Positions 35,414 through 43,688 of a DNA stretch of 64,000 bases are shown here, piece by piece. Position 1 is the first letter of the stretch. Each line of letters starts with the position of its first letter. Position numbers and translations under genes: made by a program. The notes under the pieces are model-generated. The model did no database searches and was not told the DNA's origin. It worked only from the letters and a program-made list of their open reading frames with translations. This DNA is from Flavobacterium pectinovorum (GTDB lineage: Bacteria; Bacteroidota; Bacteroidia; Flavobacteriales; Flavobacteriaceae), in the NCBI RefSeq assembly GCF_900142715.1, contig NZ_FRBX01000001.1, positions 1,302,001 through 1,366,000 of the forward strand. Reading direction: 5' to 3'.

Positions 35414-36118
35414 TTATACCAGTGTAATTTGTTCTTTAGAATTGGAGTAAATTTTCATCTCTTTCCAATTATAAATCTTAATTTTTTCTGTCTGATTTAA
35501 AGAAGCATTATTCATTGCTTTTGCAATTTCTTTTCCGTCGATTTCTTTGTAATCAGTCTGTCGGCCAATAAAAACAGGATGAATAAGTTTCCATATTTTC
35601 ATTCCGATTTTTTCGAACGGACGTTTATCTTTTCGATTTCCAACAATCATTGTAGGTCTGAAAATATGGGTGAATTCGAAATCTAATGCAATAATGTCTC
35701 TTTCTGTTTCTCCTTTTGTTTTTACATACTTGAATTTTGAATTTGGATTTGCTCCGGCTGCTGTTACCAGAAAAACAGATTTTGCTCCATTTTTTTTCAA
35801 TATTTTTGCTGCTATAACAGGATAATCATGATCAATTTGATAAAATTCAACTGAGTTTTGTTTGCTGTTTTGAATGGCACCAAGCGCAATAAAAACAATA
35901 TCCGCACTAATTTTTTCAATTAGCCCAGGCATAGAATTAAAGTCTCCTAGTAAAATTCTCAACTTAGGGTGGGTAGTATTTAATGGTTTCCTTACAACAA
36001 TAGTTACTTCTTCGTAAATTGGATTGTCTAATAATTCCAAAAGTAATTCAGAACCAACAAAGCCACTAGCTCCAAATAATATCGCTTTTTTCATTTTATT
36101 GTTTTCTAAAATTGACAT
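35414..36118 (-). CDS. NAD(P)H-binding oxidoreductase (HTATIP2/NmrA-like)
   Basis: 234 residues. The Rossmann motif FGASGFVGSE follows the internal MKKAI start; translation may begin there (about 24 bases inside) or at 36118. Other segments are IVVRKPL, VFIALGAIQ and VTAAGANPNS, fitting atypical SDRs of the NAD(P)H-binding family. The first ATG overlaps the stop of the upstream gene (TAATG form), suggesting translational coupling. The role is a redox or stress-related reaction with unknown substrate. Confidence 0.8.
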   Translation of the reverse strand: MSILENNKMKKAILFGASGFVGSELLLELLDNPIYEEVTIVVRKPLNTTHPKLRILLGDFNSMPGLIEKISADIVFIALGAIQNSKQNSVEFYQIDHDYPVIAAKILKKNGAKSVFLVTAAGANPNSKFKYVKTKGETERDIIALDFEFTHIFRPTMIVGNRKDKRPFEKIGMKIWKLIHPVFIGRQTDYKEIDGKEIAKAMNNASLNQTEKIKIYNWKEMKIYSNSKEQITLV

Positions 36119-36627
36119 TATTTTGTTGTAAAGTGAAGTTGAAGAATATTTTGTGCAATTAGTTTGTTTTCTTTTACTTCAAGAATTTTATCAGCGGGGA
36201 TTTGACTAACAAGAAGTGCTCCCGATACTGTTAAAATTGGAAGATAGGTAATGTAAAATTCGTCTGCATGACCTTCTTTAAGAAAAGATTGATAGGTATA
36301 GGTACCCCCAGCAACAAATATTTTTGAATATCCTTTTGTTTTATAAAATTCCATAACCGCATCTATATTCTTTAAAACGGTTACCCCTTCGAGTTCTTCT
36401 TTGCAATTTGCCGAAAGTACTGCGATTTCTACTCCTTTAAAGGCTTCAAGAGCATTAGGGTTACTGGAAAAGAGGCGGTATGTATTTAATCCGATCACCA
36501 TATTTCCTGTTTGGTGCGCTAAACCTATACAGTCCTGAAATAACTCGACTGGTATTTGATAATTGCCTTCGCTTGTCAGTAAAATTAGTCCGTTAGCTGA
36601 AACGGCTACATAAATAATTGTTTTCAT
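36118..36627 (-). CDS. dihydrofolate reductase/RibD C-terminal family protein
   Basis: 169 residues with the RibD_C/DHFR-like pattern: MKTIIYVAVSANG at the start, GNMVIGLNTYRL, VLKNIDAVMEF, and FVAGGTYTYQSFL followed by DEFYITYLPIL. It is shorter than typical DHFR-like proteins of this group (about 180) but complete. Members often reduce pteridine or related ketones with NADPH. It forms a two-gene unit with the NAD(P)H-binding protein; an AraC gene lies 71 bp upstream. Confidence 0.8.
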   Translation of the reverse strand: MKTIIYVAVSANGLILLTSEGNYQIPVELFQDCIGLAHQTGNMVIGLNTYRLFSSNPNALEAFKGVEIAVLSANCKEELEGVTVLKNIDAVMEFYKTKGYSKIFVAGGTYTYQSFLKEGHADEFYITYLPILTVSGALLVSQIPADKILEVKENKLIAQNILQLHFTTK

Positions 36628-36698
36628 TGGTTATATATTTTTAAGCAAAATTACTTCGCATTAAAAACATAAAATTGTACACAATGGACATTGAAAAA

Positions 36699-37502
36699 TT
36701 AAATGGAACACAGCGGGCCAAAATATTTAGCTCTTAAACCGGATAGTTTTTTAAATTCTCTTGCAAAATGAGCCTGATCGTAATAACCAGATTGATAGCC
36801 AACATCTGTTAACGAAGGAGTGGTTTCTTTTATAATCAATTGCCTGGCTAATTCAAATCGGGCTAAACGCCTGTAGGTTTGAATGTTAACTCCTATTATC
36901 TGTTTAAACATTCGGGATAAATGACGATAGCTTATCTCTGTTCCTAATGCTATTTTATATTCAGGATCTGCTTGAATAGTTGCTGCAAGTTTTGCAAAAC
37001 AAGAAATTTGTTCAGTAGTATTATTAAGTAAACCGGTAAAAAAAGTATCTAGTAAATTTTGTCCTTCTTTTGTGTCTTTTGTCAGCTGAAGCGCTGTGGC
37101 AAGTGAGTCAACAGACTCTCCAAATACATCTTTTGCATCAATAATACTATTAGTCAGAAAAGAAGTCTGTGTAGTATTTAAAATAGAGAAAACGGCAGGA
37201 CAACAATGAACTATAATAGTATCAATATCATTTTCATCAGGTTGTATTGTATGAATACTATCATGTAATCCTACTATAGCAACAATAGGGCTTAATTTGT
37301 TATTTAATTTTGTTTTTTTGAAATTAAATATAAGTGAAGCATTAGCACTTGGCCATAAATTTTTTTGCAGTATTTTTTCACTTGAAGAAGAAAAATGAAT
37401 GTATTGATGAATGTAGAGCAGCAGTACATCTCTTTCCGGGGTATTTATTTCATAGTGATATTGCATTGTACTTTCTGATTCTTTCACAAGATTTATGGAC
37501 AA
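36699..37502 (-). CDS. AraC-family transcriptional regulator
   Basis: 267 residues. The N-terminal part (residues 1-150) resembles the DUF6597-type sensing domain often found with HTH_18, starting YHYEINTPERDVLL. The C-terminal DNA-binding domain contains ISYRHLSRMFKQIIGV and DVGYQSGYYDQAHFAREFKK. It is located just upstream of the RibD-like/NAD-binding pair on the same strand and may control it. Confidence 0.85.
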   Translation of the reverse strand: MSINLVKESESTMQYHYEINTPERDVLLLYIHQYIHFSSSSEKILQKNLWPSANASLIFNFKKTKLNNKLSPIVAIVGLHDSIHTIQPDENDIDTIIVHCCPAVFSILNTTQTSFLTNSIIDAKDVFGESVDSLATALQLTKDTKEGQNLLDTFFTGLLNNTTEQISCFAKLAATIQADPEYKIALGTEISYRHLSRMFKQIIGVNIQTYRRLARFELARQLIIKETTPSLTDVGYQSGYYDQAHFAREFKKLSGLRAKYFGPLCSI

Positions 37503-37770
37503 CTGGTAATTTGATATTTAAGGTAAGGCTTTAGGAAGATAGAATTTCCAAAAAGAATAACAAATTTACGAATTTATCTTGCGATATAACCATAATTAAT
37601 AAACAGAAGATTTATTGCGATGTAAAAAAATGGAATAAATAGAATTTGAATTTGATCGTAAGTAGTTTCCCATGAGTTTTAGGGATTGTGAATATTTTTG
37701 GTTTTAAAACTTTACTATTTTAAGAGTTTCATAAGATTACAGAAAGGTCAAATAGCAAGAAAAACGCATA

Positions 37771-38061
37771 AAAAAATCCCATTTCATAAGAAATGGGATT
37801 TTAATTTTGTGACCTCGACTGGACAAATTTCTATAAATTTTATGGATGATTTGAAGAAATTGGCTTACTACTGGTAGGGCATGACTTTCAGCGGCTTGAG
37901 CAATTTGGTTTGGATGTCCTGTTGGGGATTGATGTAAATATTGATTTGACTGCAAGAAAAAGTTATAATAATCTATTTTAAAGTAGAACAAACTTCCTTC
38001 ACTTTATGTGGCAAATTTGAAGGCCACTCCATTTGCGATTTGCCACGATTTTTGCCACAAA
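37771..38061. repeat. R1 repeat, copy D (best preserved)
   Basis: It starts with a terminator (AATCCCATTTC stem) and TTTTGTGACCTCGACTGGA. This first 53-bp part (37771-37823) differs at only two loop positions from 51819-51871, which is the terminator and last 14 nt of tRNA-Arg. It continues with the R1 core (CAAATTTCTATAAATTTT, GATTTGAAGAAATTGGCTTA, CTACTGGTAGGGCATGACTT) and the right end GGTTTGGATGTCCTG plus TTGGGGATTGATG at 37909-37937. A tail with two TTTGCCAC repeats runs to about 38061. The gap 37503-37770 left of it shows nothing else. No stable ORF is shared between copies. Confidence 0.85.
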
Positions 38062-38163
38062 AATAAAATCGTTTAGAATTTAAATCTTAACAAACTTAAA
38101 TGCTTTTTTATAAATCAATATTTTTGACGTAGTTTTATACCGTGATTTGTCTAATCCTTTCGC

Positions 38164-39036
38164 ATGCGAAAAAATAAAAATAAGATACCTGTTAATACTA
38201 TGGATAATACCTTCAGGTTAGGTATTTCAATTGATAAAAACAGTATTAAAAAGTCTGATTTTAAAACTTCGAATCAGGAAGAAGAGGCAACTCAGGCGCA
38301 TCGGGATGAAGGATACACATTTCATATCCTTGAACAAGGCGAGGTTACAATTGAAATCGATTTTCAAACCTATTGTATTTCGTCTCCGGCAGTAGTATAC
38401 CTTCATCCAGATCAGGTACATAAAATGCTGGATATTGATGATATTATTGTGTGTACAATGTCTATTAGCAATGCAAACCTAAATGAAGGATACCTAAAGA
38501 TATTAGAAGATCTTAGCCCGACCGCTCCATTATCCTTAAGCCGCGAAGATTCCTTAACCATATCGAGCATCTTTTTGCTTTGTCTTAAGTTTTACAGACA
38601 AAAGGAGAGTAAAATGTATTTTCCACTATTAAAAGACAGTTGTAATACATTGATTGGTTTTTTACTATCACAATTTTTAATTATAAAAAAGTTAGAAGAT
38701 AATTTTTCAAGATTTGATAAAGTGGCCAAAACTTTCAGAAAATTGCTTGAAAAAAATTACTGTACTTTAAAACGTCCTGGTGAATATGCTGCTCTACTGC
38801 ACATTTCTACATCTTATCTAAACGAGTGTGTAAAAGAAAGTACCGGCTATTCTGTTTCTTACCTTATTCAGGACAGAATCATTTTAGAAGCGAAACGTCT
38901 TCTTTATCATACTGATAAATCTGTAAAAGAAATTGCCTTCGAACTTGGATATTCTGATTATCCTTATTTCACGCGTTTATTTTCTAAAGTAACAGGAATT
39001 TCGGCAATAACATTCAGAAGAAAAAACCACGATTAG
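38164..39036 (+). CDS. AraC-family transcriptional regulator
   Basis: 290 residues; a start at MDNTFRLGIS (38200) is also plausible, since the first 12 residues are unusually basic. A cupin-like sensing region (GYTFHILEQGEVTIEIDF) precedes the HTH_18 domain (GEYAALLHISTSYLNECV, then VKEIAFELGYSDYPYFTRLF). It is 82 bp upstream of the FAD monooxygenase gene on the same strand, so regulation of that gene, perhaps in response to its substrate, is likely. Confidence 0.87.
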   Translation: MRKNKNKIPVNTMDNTFRLGISIDKNSIKKSDFKTSNQEEEATQAHRDEGYTFHILEQGEVTIEIDFQTYCISSPAVVYLHPDQVHKMLDIDDIIVCTMSISNANLNEGYLKILEDLSPTAPLSLSREDSLTISSIFLLCLKFYRQKESKMYFPLLKDSCNTLIGFLLSQFLIIKKLEDNFSRFDKVAKTFRKLLEKNYCTLKRPGEYAALLHISTSYLNECVKESTGYSVSYLIQDRIILEAKRLLYHTDKSVKEIAFELGYSDYPYFTRLFSKVTGISAITFRRKNHD

Positions 39037-39118
39037 TCCAATCCTTACTTTGTTTAACCATTTTTTGTACGCAGTAAATCGATGAGCTTTGCAGTGTAAA
39101 TATTAATTAACAAAGGAA

Positions 39119-40234
39119 ATGGAACTAAATAAAAAAGTGCTGATATCAGGAGCAAGTTTTGCTGGGTTAACTACTGCTTACTGGATGAATAAATTTGGTT
39201 ACAAGGTAACTATTGTAGAACTTGGTGATGCGCTTAAAAAAGGCGGAACACCTGTTGATATAAAGGATCAGACAGTGGAGATTGTAAAACGAATGGGACT
39301 TTTTGAAGAGATAAAGAAGCGCAGAATTGGTCCTGAAAAGTGGGAGTTTAAAAATGCCAATGATCAAACAGGCTACAGGTTGATATTAAGGCAGCCAGGA
39401 GAAGAATTGCCCGATGATGAATTTGAAATCGAAAGGGATTCATTACTAAGCATGATGTATGAGCAGATAAAAACAAATGTAGAAATCCTATTCAATAACA
39501 GTATTGATGCAATACATGAAACTCAGGATCATATCGAAGTATCTTTTAAAGATGGCTCTACAAATCAGTATATTTATGTCTTTGGATGTGATGGAATACA
39601 TTCTGCCGTCAGGAAAATTTGGTTTGGACAAGAATCTGAATATGCTCACTATTTAGGGCAGTATTTTTCTATTGCCGTGGTCGATAAACTATTGGTTGAG
39701 AATGGCACGTATCAAATGTATGCGGAGCCAAATAAAGGTGCGGCGCTTTATGCCCACAATAACAAGACTGATGTGATTTTTACTTTTAGGTCTGAAAACG
39801 AGATTGCGTATGATTTTCGAAATCAGAAAGAGATCAAAGAAATTGTATCGAACCAAATGAAAGGTATGGGCTGGCGATCTGATGAACTTCAATCGGAATT
39901 ATTGAATTCCAACGCATTTTACTTCGATAAATTCTGCCAGATAAAAATGCCGTCCTGGACAAAAGGCAGAGTTGCTTTGGTCGGTGATGCAGGATACTGT
40001 GCTTCCCCAGCTGCAGGAATGGGCGGCTCATTGGCAATAATAGGAGCAACTGCTTTGGCTGACGCATTTGCTCTATGCCAAAATGATTATCAACAGGCGT
40101 TTGATACATATAACAAAAATCTCAGATCATTTATAGAAGAGGTACAGGCAGATGCTGTGCAGACTTTAGATAAATTATTACCCCGCAGTGAAGAGGAAGT
40201 AATGACCATGTGGAAAGATGGGATTTCATTTTAA
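39119..40234 (+). CDS. FAD-dependent monooxygenase (PHBH/TetX-like)
   Basis: 371 residues. Dinucleotide-binding LISGASFAGL lies near the start, with the acidic end of strand 2 in TIVELGD. The DG motif FGCDGIHSAVRKI and the GD motif VALVGDAGYCASPAAGMG are present. This is the group A flavoprotein monooxygenase arrangement, which hydroxylates aromatic or polyketide-like molecules with NAD(P)H and oxygen. It is a little shorter than TetX (about 388). Together with the AraC gene it forms a two-gene cassette between R1 copy D and the R2/R1-E repeats. Antibiotic or aromatic compound modification is possible. Confidence 0.85.
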   Translation: MELNKKVLISGASFAGLTTAYWMNKFGYKVTIVELGDALKKGGTPVDIKDQTVEIVKRMGLFEEIKKRRIGPEKWEFKNANDQTGYRLILRQPGEELPDDEFEIERDSLLSMMYEQIKTNVEILFNNSIDAIHETQDHIEVSFKDGSTNQYIYVFGCDGIHSAVRKIWFGQESEYAHYLGQYFSIAVVDKLLVENGTYQMYAEPNKGAALYAHNNKTDVIFTFRSENEIAYDFRNQKEIKEIVSNQMKGMGWRSDELQSELLNSNAFYFDKFCQIKMPSWTKGRVALVGDAGYCASPAAGMGGSLAIIGATALADAFALCQNDYQQAFDTYNKNLRSFIEEVQADAVQTLDKLLPRSEEEVMTMWKDGISF

Positions 40235-40299
40235 AAATCAATCTTAAGCAATCGAAAACAATCTCGGAGACTATAAACATAATTTCAGCTATATTCGTT

Positions 40300-40483
40300 G
40301 TGTTCGAATCTTGCTAAGTTATCACATAATAAATTTAAATTTATCTAATTTTTCATGTAAATATGTATTCTTTTGCAATTTGCTTCTTTATTTTTAGCAC
40401 GATTCTAAAATAGAAAATAAAAGCAAAAATGATTCAAAGTTATTTTATTTAATAGTATGAATAAAAAAATGGCGTCAATTGTC
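40300..40483. repeat. R2 repeat, copy 2
   Basis: It begins TGTTCGAATCTTGCTAAG (T-loop-like) and shares TTTTTCATGTAAATATGTA, GCAAAAATGATTCAAAG, TATTTAATAG and the terminal GGCGTCAATTGTC with copy 1 at 30936. It joins directly onto the terminator of R1 copy E, so here R2 and R1 form one block of about 330 bp (40300-40630). Confidence 0.7.
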
Positions 40484-40630
40484 TTCAATTGACGCCATTT
40501 GGCTGTGGTGACCTCTACGATACAAATTCCAAAACATTTTATGGAAGATTTGAAGAGATTGGCTTATTGGAAGTAGAGGCTGTCTTTACATGTCTTCAAT
40601 ATTTTGATTTAGATGTCCTGTTGGGGATTA
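40468..40630. repeat. R1 repeat, copy E, with its terminator
   Basis: A strong hairpin (AATGGCGTCAATTG/CAATTGACGCCATT, 40468-40499) is followed by GGTGACCTCTACGATAC (mutated tRNA tail), then TTTTATGGAAGATTTGAAG, AGATTGGCTTA, and the right end GATTTAGATGTCCTG plus TTGGGGATTA. It ends exactly at the stop codon of the nitroreductase gene. Confidence 0.8.
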
Positions 40631-41260
40631 TTAATAAACTTTAGTTATCATTTCATCTATAGGTAAACGAACTTTTTTCATAGCTGCCATATAGTCTTTT
40701 TCCGAATCCCGATATCCTAAAGCGAGGATAACGGTAGAATGCAGCCCTTTTTCTTTTAAACCCAAAACGGCATCGATAGTCGCGGCATTAAATCCTTCGA
40801 TAGGAGTGGCGTCCACTCTCAATTCTGCCGCAGCAATAAGTGCAGTTCCTAGTGCAATATAAGCCTGTTTGGCTGCCCAAAGAGCTTTTTGTTCTGCGTT
40901 AATAGCGCTGAAATAGGAATGCAGTCCATTTCTAAATCCTGATAAGGCACCAGCATCAAGACCTCTTTGTTTCTCTGTCATTGCCATGTAATCGTCAATG
41001 TAAGTCGAAGACATGTCAGTGAATGCCGCAAAAACCAGCAAATGAGAGCAAGAGCTAATCTGTCCATTATACGAATCAGCACCTAATTTCTTTTGGATTT
41101 CCGGGTTGCTTACAACAAAAACACGATAAGATTGCAGACCACAAGAAGATGCTGAAAGATTTATAGCCTCTAAGATCTGATCGATCTTCTCTTCTGTTAC
41201 TTTAATGTTATTGTAAGCTTTTGTGGCGTAGCGCCATTTCAAATTTTCTATCAAATTCAT
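40631..41260 (-). CDS. nitroreductase family NAD(P)H-dependent oxidoreductase
   Basis: About 209 residues from MNLIENLKWRYATKAY at 41260; the ATG at 41287 would add nine residues. The N-terminal ATKAYN-type motif and the ASSCGLQSYRVFVVS segment are the FMN-binding start of the NfsB-like nitroreductase fold. LGYRDSEKDY near the C terminus is the conserved FMN-phosphate loop. Such enzymes reduce nitro groups, quinones or flavins using NAD(P)H. It is a single gene, directly followed by R1 copy E. Confidence 0.87.
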   Translation of the reverse strand: MNLIENLKWRYATKAYNNIKVTEEKIDQILEAINLSASSCGLQSYRVFVVSNPEIQKKLGADSYNGQISSCSHLLVFAAFTDMSSTYIDDYMAMTEKQRGLDAGALSGFRNGLHSYFSAINAEQKALWAAKQAYIALGTALIAAAELRVDATPIEGFNAATIDAVLGLKEKGLHSTVILALGYRDSEKDYMAAMKKVRLPIDEMITKVY

Positions 41261-41364
41261 TGCTATGTCTGTCTTAAATTTTGGCAAATATAAATTTATT
41301 TGTTTTGTTTTTCGAGGCTTGAATTGCTATGGGAAACTTCAAATCAGTCATATCCTAGTTCTCT

Positions 41365-41464
41365 AAAGAATAATTATCTGTTTTCCTTTGTTATTATATT
41401 TATAAAAAGATTAATAATCTTCAAAATAGTGTTAAAAAAGAATAATTATCTGATTTTTTTTGTT
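41365..41464. promoter_or_regulatory. pair of 28-bp direct repeats upstream of mesX
   Basis: AAAGAATAATTATCTG followed by a T-rich stretch occurs at 41365-41392 and again at 41437-41464 (25 of 28 positions equal), 72 bp start to start, about seven helical turns. The core ATAATTAT is palindromic. The spacing and AT content suit an Lrp-type or other multimeric regulator; an Lrp gene lies 3.3 kb downstream. Confidence 0.5.
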
Positions 41465-41528
41465 TTGTAAAATATTAAATCTTTTATTTTCAAATTTGCA
41501 GGGTAAAAAAACTAAACCTTGTCATCAA

Positions 41529-42569
41529 ATGAAAGCGAACATACAAGAAGATTTAAGAATAAGCGAAAAGCAAGATATTGAAAACACCCAGAATAATTTT
41601 GCATTCACATTAGAGAGCACTTGTTTAGATGAAAACTATCACCCCTCAAGTCAAACGCGTTTGACAACCAATTTTGCAAACCTGGCTAGAGGAGCTAATC
41701 GCCAGCAAAACTTACGTAATGCCTTAAATATGATTAACAATCGATTCAATGCATTGGCTCATTTGGATAATCCAAAAGCTGATCGTTACCTTGTAGAACT
41801 TGAAATCATCACAGTAACGATGAGTATTGATGATAAGAATGGTATTAACAATCTGCCGTTGATTGAAGTTTTAAAAACGAATATTTTTGACCACAAGACT
41901 AGCCAGCGTATCGAAGGTATTGCCGGAAATAATTTTTCGTCTTACGTTCGTGATTATGATTTCAGTATTTTATTGATAGAGCACAATAAAAATAAAGCTA
42001 ATTTTTGTATTCCTGAAAATTTTGGTGATTTGCACGGAAAACTTTATAAGTGTTTTGTCAATTCAGCCACTTATAAAGAGCACTTTAAGATGTCACCAAT
42101 CATTTGTCTAAGTGTATCGAGCAACAAAACTTATACTCGCACTGCGTATCAGCATCCGGTTCTGGGTTTTGAGTATCTGCAGGATCAGTATTCTATCACT
42201 GATGAATATTTCTCTAAAATGGGCTTAAAAGTTCGTTTTTTCATGCCTCCAAATAGTGTGGCACCGATGGCTTTTTATCATTCCGGAGATCTTCTTGCTG
42301 ATTATACGGATCTTGGATTAATCAGCTCAATCAGCACGATGGAGACTTTCCAGAAGATTTATCGCCCTGAAATTTACAATGCAAATTCAGTAGCTGGGAA
42401 AATCTATCAACCTACTCTTAAACACGAAGATTATTCACTGACTCGCGTGGTTTATGACCGCGAAGAGCGTAGCCGACTGGCTGTTGAACAGGGTAAATAT
42501 GCAGAAGAGCATTTCATTAAGCCTTACAAAAGTCTCCTGGAACAATGGTCTGCTAATTTTACCCTTTAA
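41529..42569 (+). CDS. mesX: MesX, DUF1852 partner of the MesD methionine synthase
   Basis: 346 residues from MKANIQEDLR at 41529; the frame opens at 41460 but those 23 codons overlap the upstream repeats. The protein belongs to DUF1852, a family found almost only next to MesD. In Acinetobacter baylyi, MesX has been reported as required with MesD for oxygen-dependent methionine synthesis (Price, Deutschbauer and Arkin). No cofactor motif is obvious. The family assignment rests on the context and the conserved ALMIN-type middle with FVNSATYKEHFK and AYQHPVLGFEYL segments. mesD follows after 30 bp. Confidence 0.82.
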   Translation: MKANIQEDLRISEKQDIENTQNNFAFTLESTCLDENYHPSSQTRLTTNFANLARGANRQQNLRNALNMINNRFNALAHLDNPKADRYLVELEIITVTMSIDDKNGINNLPLIEVLKTNIFDHKTSQRIEGIAGNNFSSYVRDYDFSILLIEHNKNKANFCIPENFGDLHGKLYKCFVNSATYKEHFKMSPIICLSVSSNKTYTRTAYQHPVLGFEYLQDQYSITDEYFSKMGLKVRFFMPPNSVAPMAFYHSGDLLADYTDLGLISSISTMETFQKIYRPEIYNANSVAGKIYQPTLKHEDYSLTRVVYDREERSRLAVEQGKYAEEHFIKPYKSLLEQWSANFTL

Positions 42570-42599
42570 TTGATTACAACGCATTAAAATTATACTATT

Positions 42600-43631
42600 A
42601 TGAAGAAATTATTATTACCTACCTCTATTGTTGGAAGTTTACCCAAACCTGCCTGGCTTGCACCGCCCGAAAAACTTTGGTCACCATGGAAATTAGAAGG
42701 TGATCAGCTACTTGAAGGAAAACAAGATGCTTTGCGTATTTCTCTGCAGGAACAGCAATTGGCAGATCTTGATATTATTTGTGACGGCGAGCAGACACGC
42801 CAGCATTTTGTAACGACTTTTATCGAGCATTTAAGCGGTGTAGATTTTGAAAATCGTAAAACAGTAAAAATCCGTAACCGTTATGACGCGAGTGTTCCAG
42901 TGGTTGTAGGTGAGGTTGCACGTCAAAAAGCAGTTTTTGTTGAAGATGCTAAATTTTTACGTAAACAGACTAATAAGCCTATAAAATGGGCATTGCCAGG
43001 CCCGCTGACAATGGTAGATACCTTGTACGACGACCATTATAAAAGCCGGGAAAAATTGGCGTGGGAATTTGCGAAAGCACTCAATGAAGAAGCAAGAGAA
43101 CTTCAAGACGCAGGTGTAGATATTATCCAGTTTGATGAACCTGCATTTAATGTGTTCTTTGATGAAGTAAACGATTGGGGAATGGCAGCATTAGAAAGAG
43201 CCATTGAAGGCTTACATTGTCAAACTGCGGTCCATATTTGTTATGGTTATGGAATACAGGCAAATACTGATTGGAAAAAGACATTAGGTTCAGAGTGGCG
43301 ACAATATGAAGAAATTTTTCCGAAAATTCAAAAATCTAAAATTGATGTGGTGTCTTTAGAATGTCACAACTCCAATGTGCCTTTAAATTTAATGGAACTT
43401 GTTCGCGGTAAAAAAGTAATGGTCGGTGCCATTGATGTGGCAACCAATACTATCGAAACACCAGAAGAAGTAGCTGATACCCTGCGTAAAGCTCTTGAGT
43501 TTGTAGATGCCGAAAATCTTTACCCTTCTACAAACTGCGGTATGGCCCCGCTATCTCGAAACATAGCCAGAGGCAAGTTAAGTGCTTTAAGCGCAGGAGC
43601 AGAAATTATACGTAAAGAACTTGGGATTTAG
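42600..43631 (+). CDS. mesD: MesD, core-MetE methionine synthase
   Basis: 343 residues, equal to only the C-terminal catalytic half of E. coli MetE (about 750). The start PTSIVGSLPKP is the conserved substrate loop. Zinc ligands are all present: His212 and Cys214 (VHICYG), Glu254 (SLECHN) and Cys313 (TNCGMAP). It transfers a methyl group to homocysteine to make methionine. Core-MetE proteins linked to DUF1852 belong to the MesD group, which lacks the N-terminal folate-binding half and needs oxygen and MesX. A short hairpin and a candidate TTG start follow before the transporter. Confidence 0.88.
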   Translation: MKKLLLPTSIVGSLPKPAWLAPPEKLWSPWKLEGDQLLEGKQDALRISLQEQQLADLDIICDGEQTRQHFVTTFIEHLSGVDFENRKTVKIRNRYDASVPVVVGEVARQKAVFVEDAKFLRKQTNKPIKWALPGPLTMVDTLYDDHYKSREKLAWEFAKALNEEARELQDAGVDIIQFDEPAFNVFFDEVNDWGMAALERAIEGLHCQTAVHICYGYGIQANTDWKKTLGSEWRQYEEIFPKIQKSKIDVVSLECHNSNVPLNLMELVRGKKVMVGAIDVATNTIETPEEVADTLRKALEFVDAENLYPSTNCGMAPLSRNIARGKLSALSAGAEIIRKELGI

Positions 43632-43688
43632 TCTCAATATATTAATAATGAATTCCGTGCCTCCACGGAGGAATAATATTTAAACACA

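Noticed and set aside
37737-37991. 84-codon minus-strand open frame across R1 copy D
   Set aside because: The reverse frame is not kept in the other R1 copies and the translation lacks any recognisable motif.
39119-40234. Definite tetracycline-inactivating TetX
   Set aside because: Family motifs match group A flavoprotein monooxygenases in general; nothing seen distinguishes TetX activity.
37771-40630. CRISPR array suggested by recurring similar sequences
   Set aside because: The repeats are kilobases apart, longer than 100 bp, and lie at gene borders. There are no short regular spacers or cas genes in the window.
41365-41528. SAM or cobalamin riboswitch upstream of the methionine genes
   Set aside because: The leader is very AT-rich and lacks the conserved GC-rich cores and stems of those riboswitches; only the direct repeats stand out.
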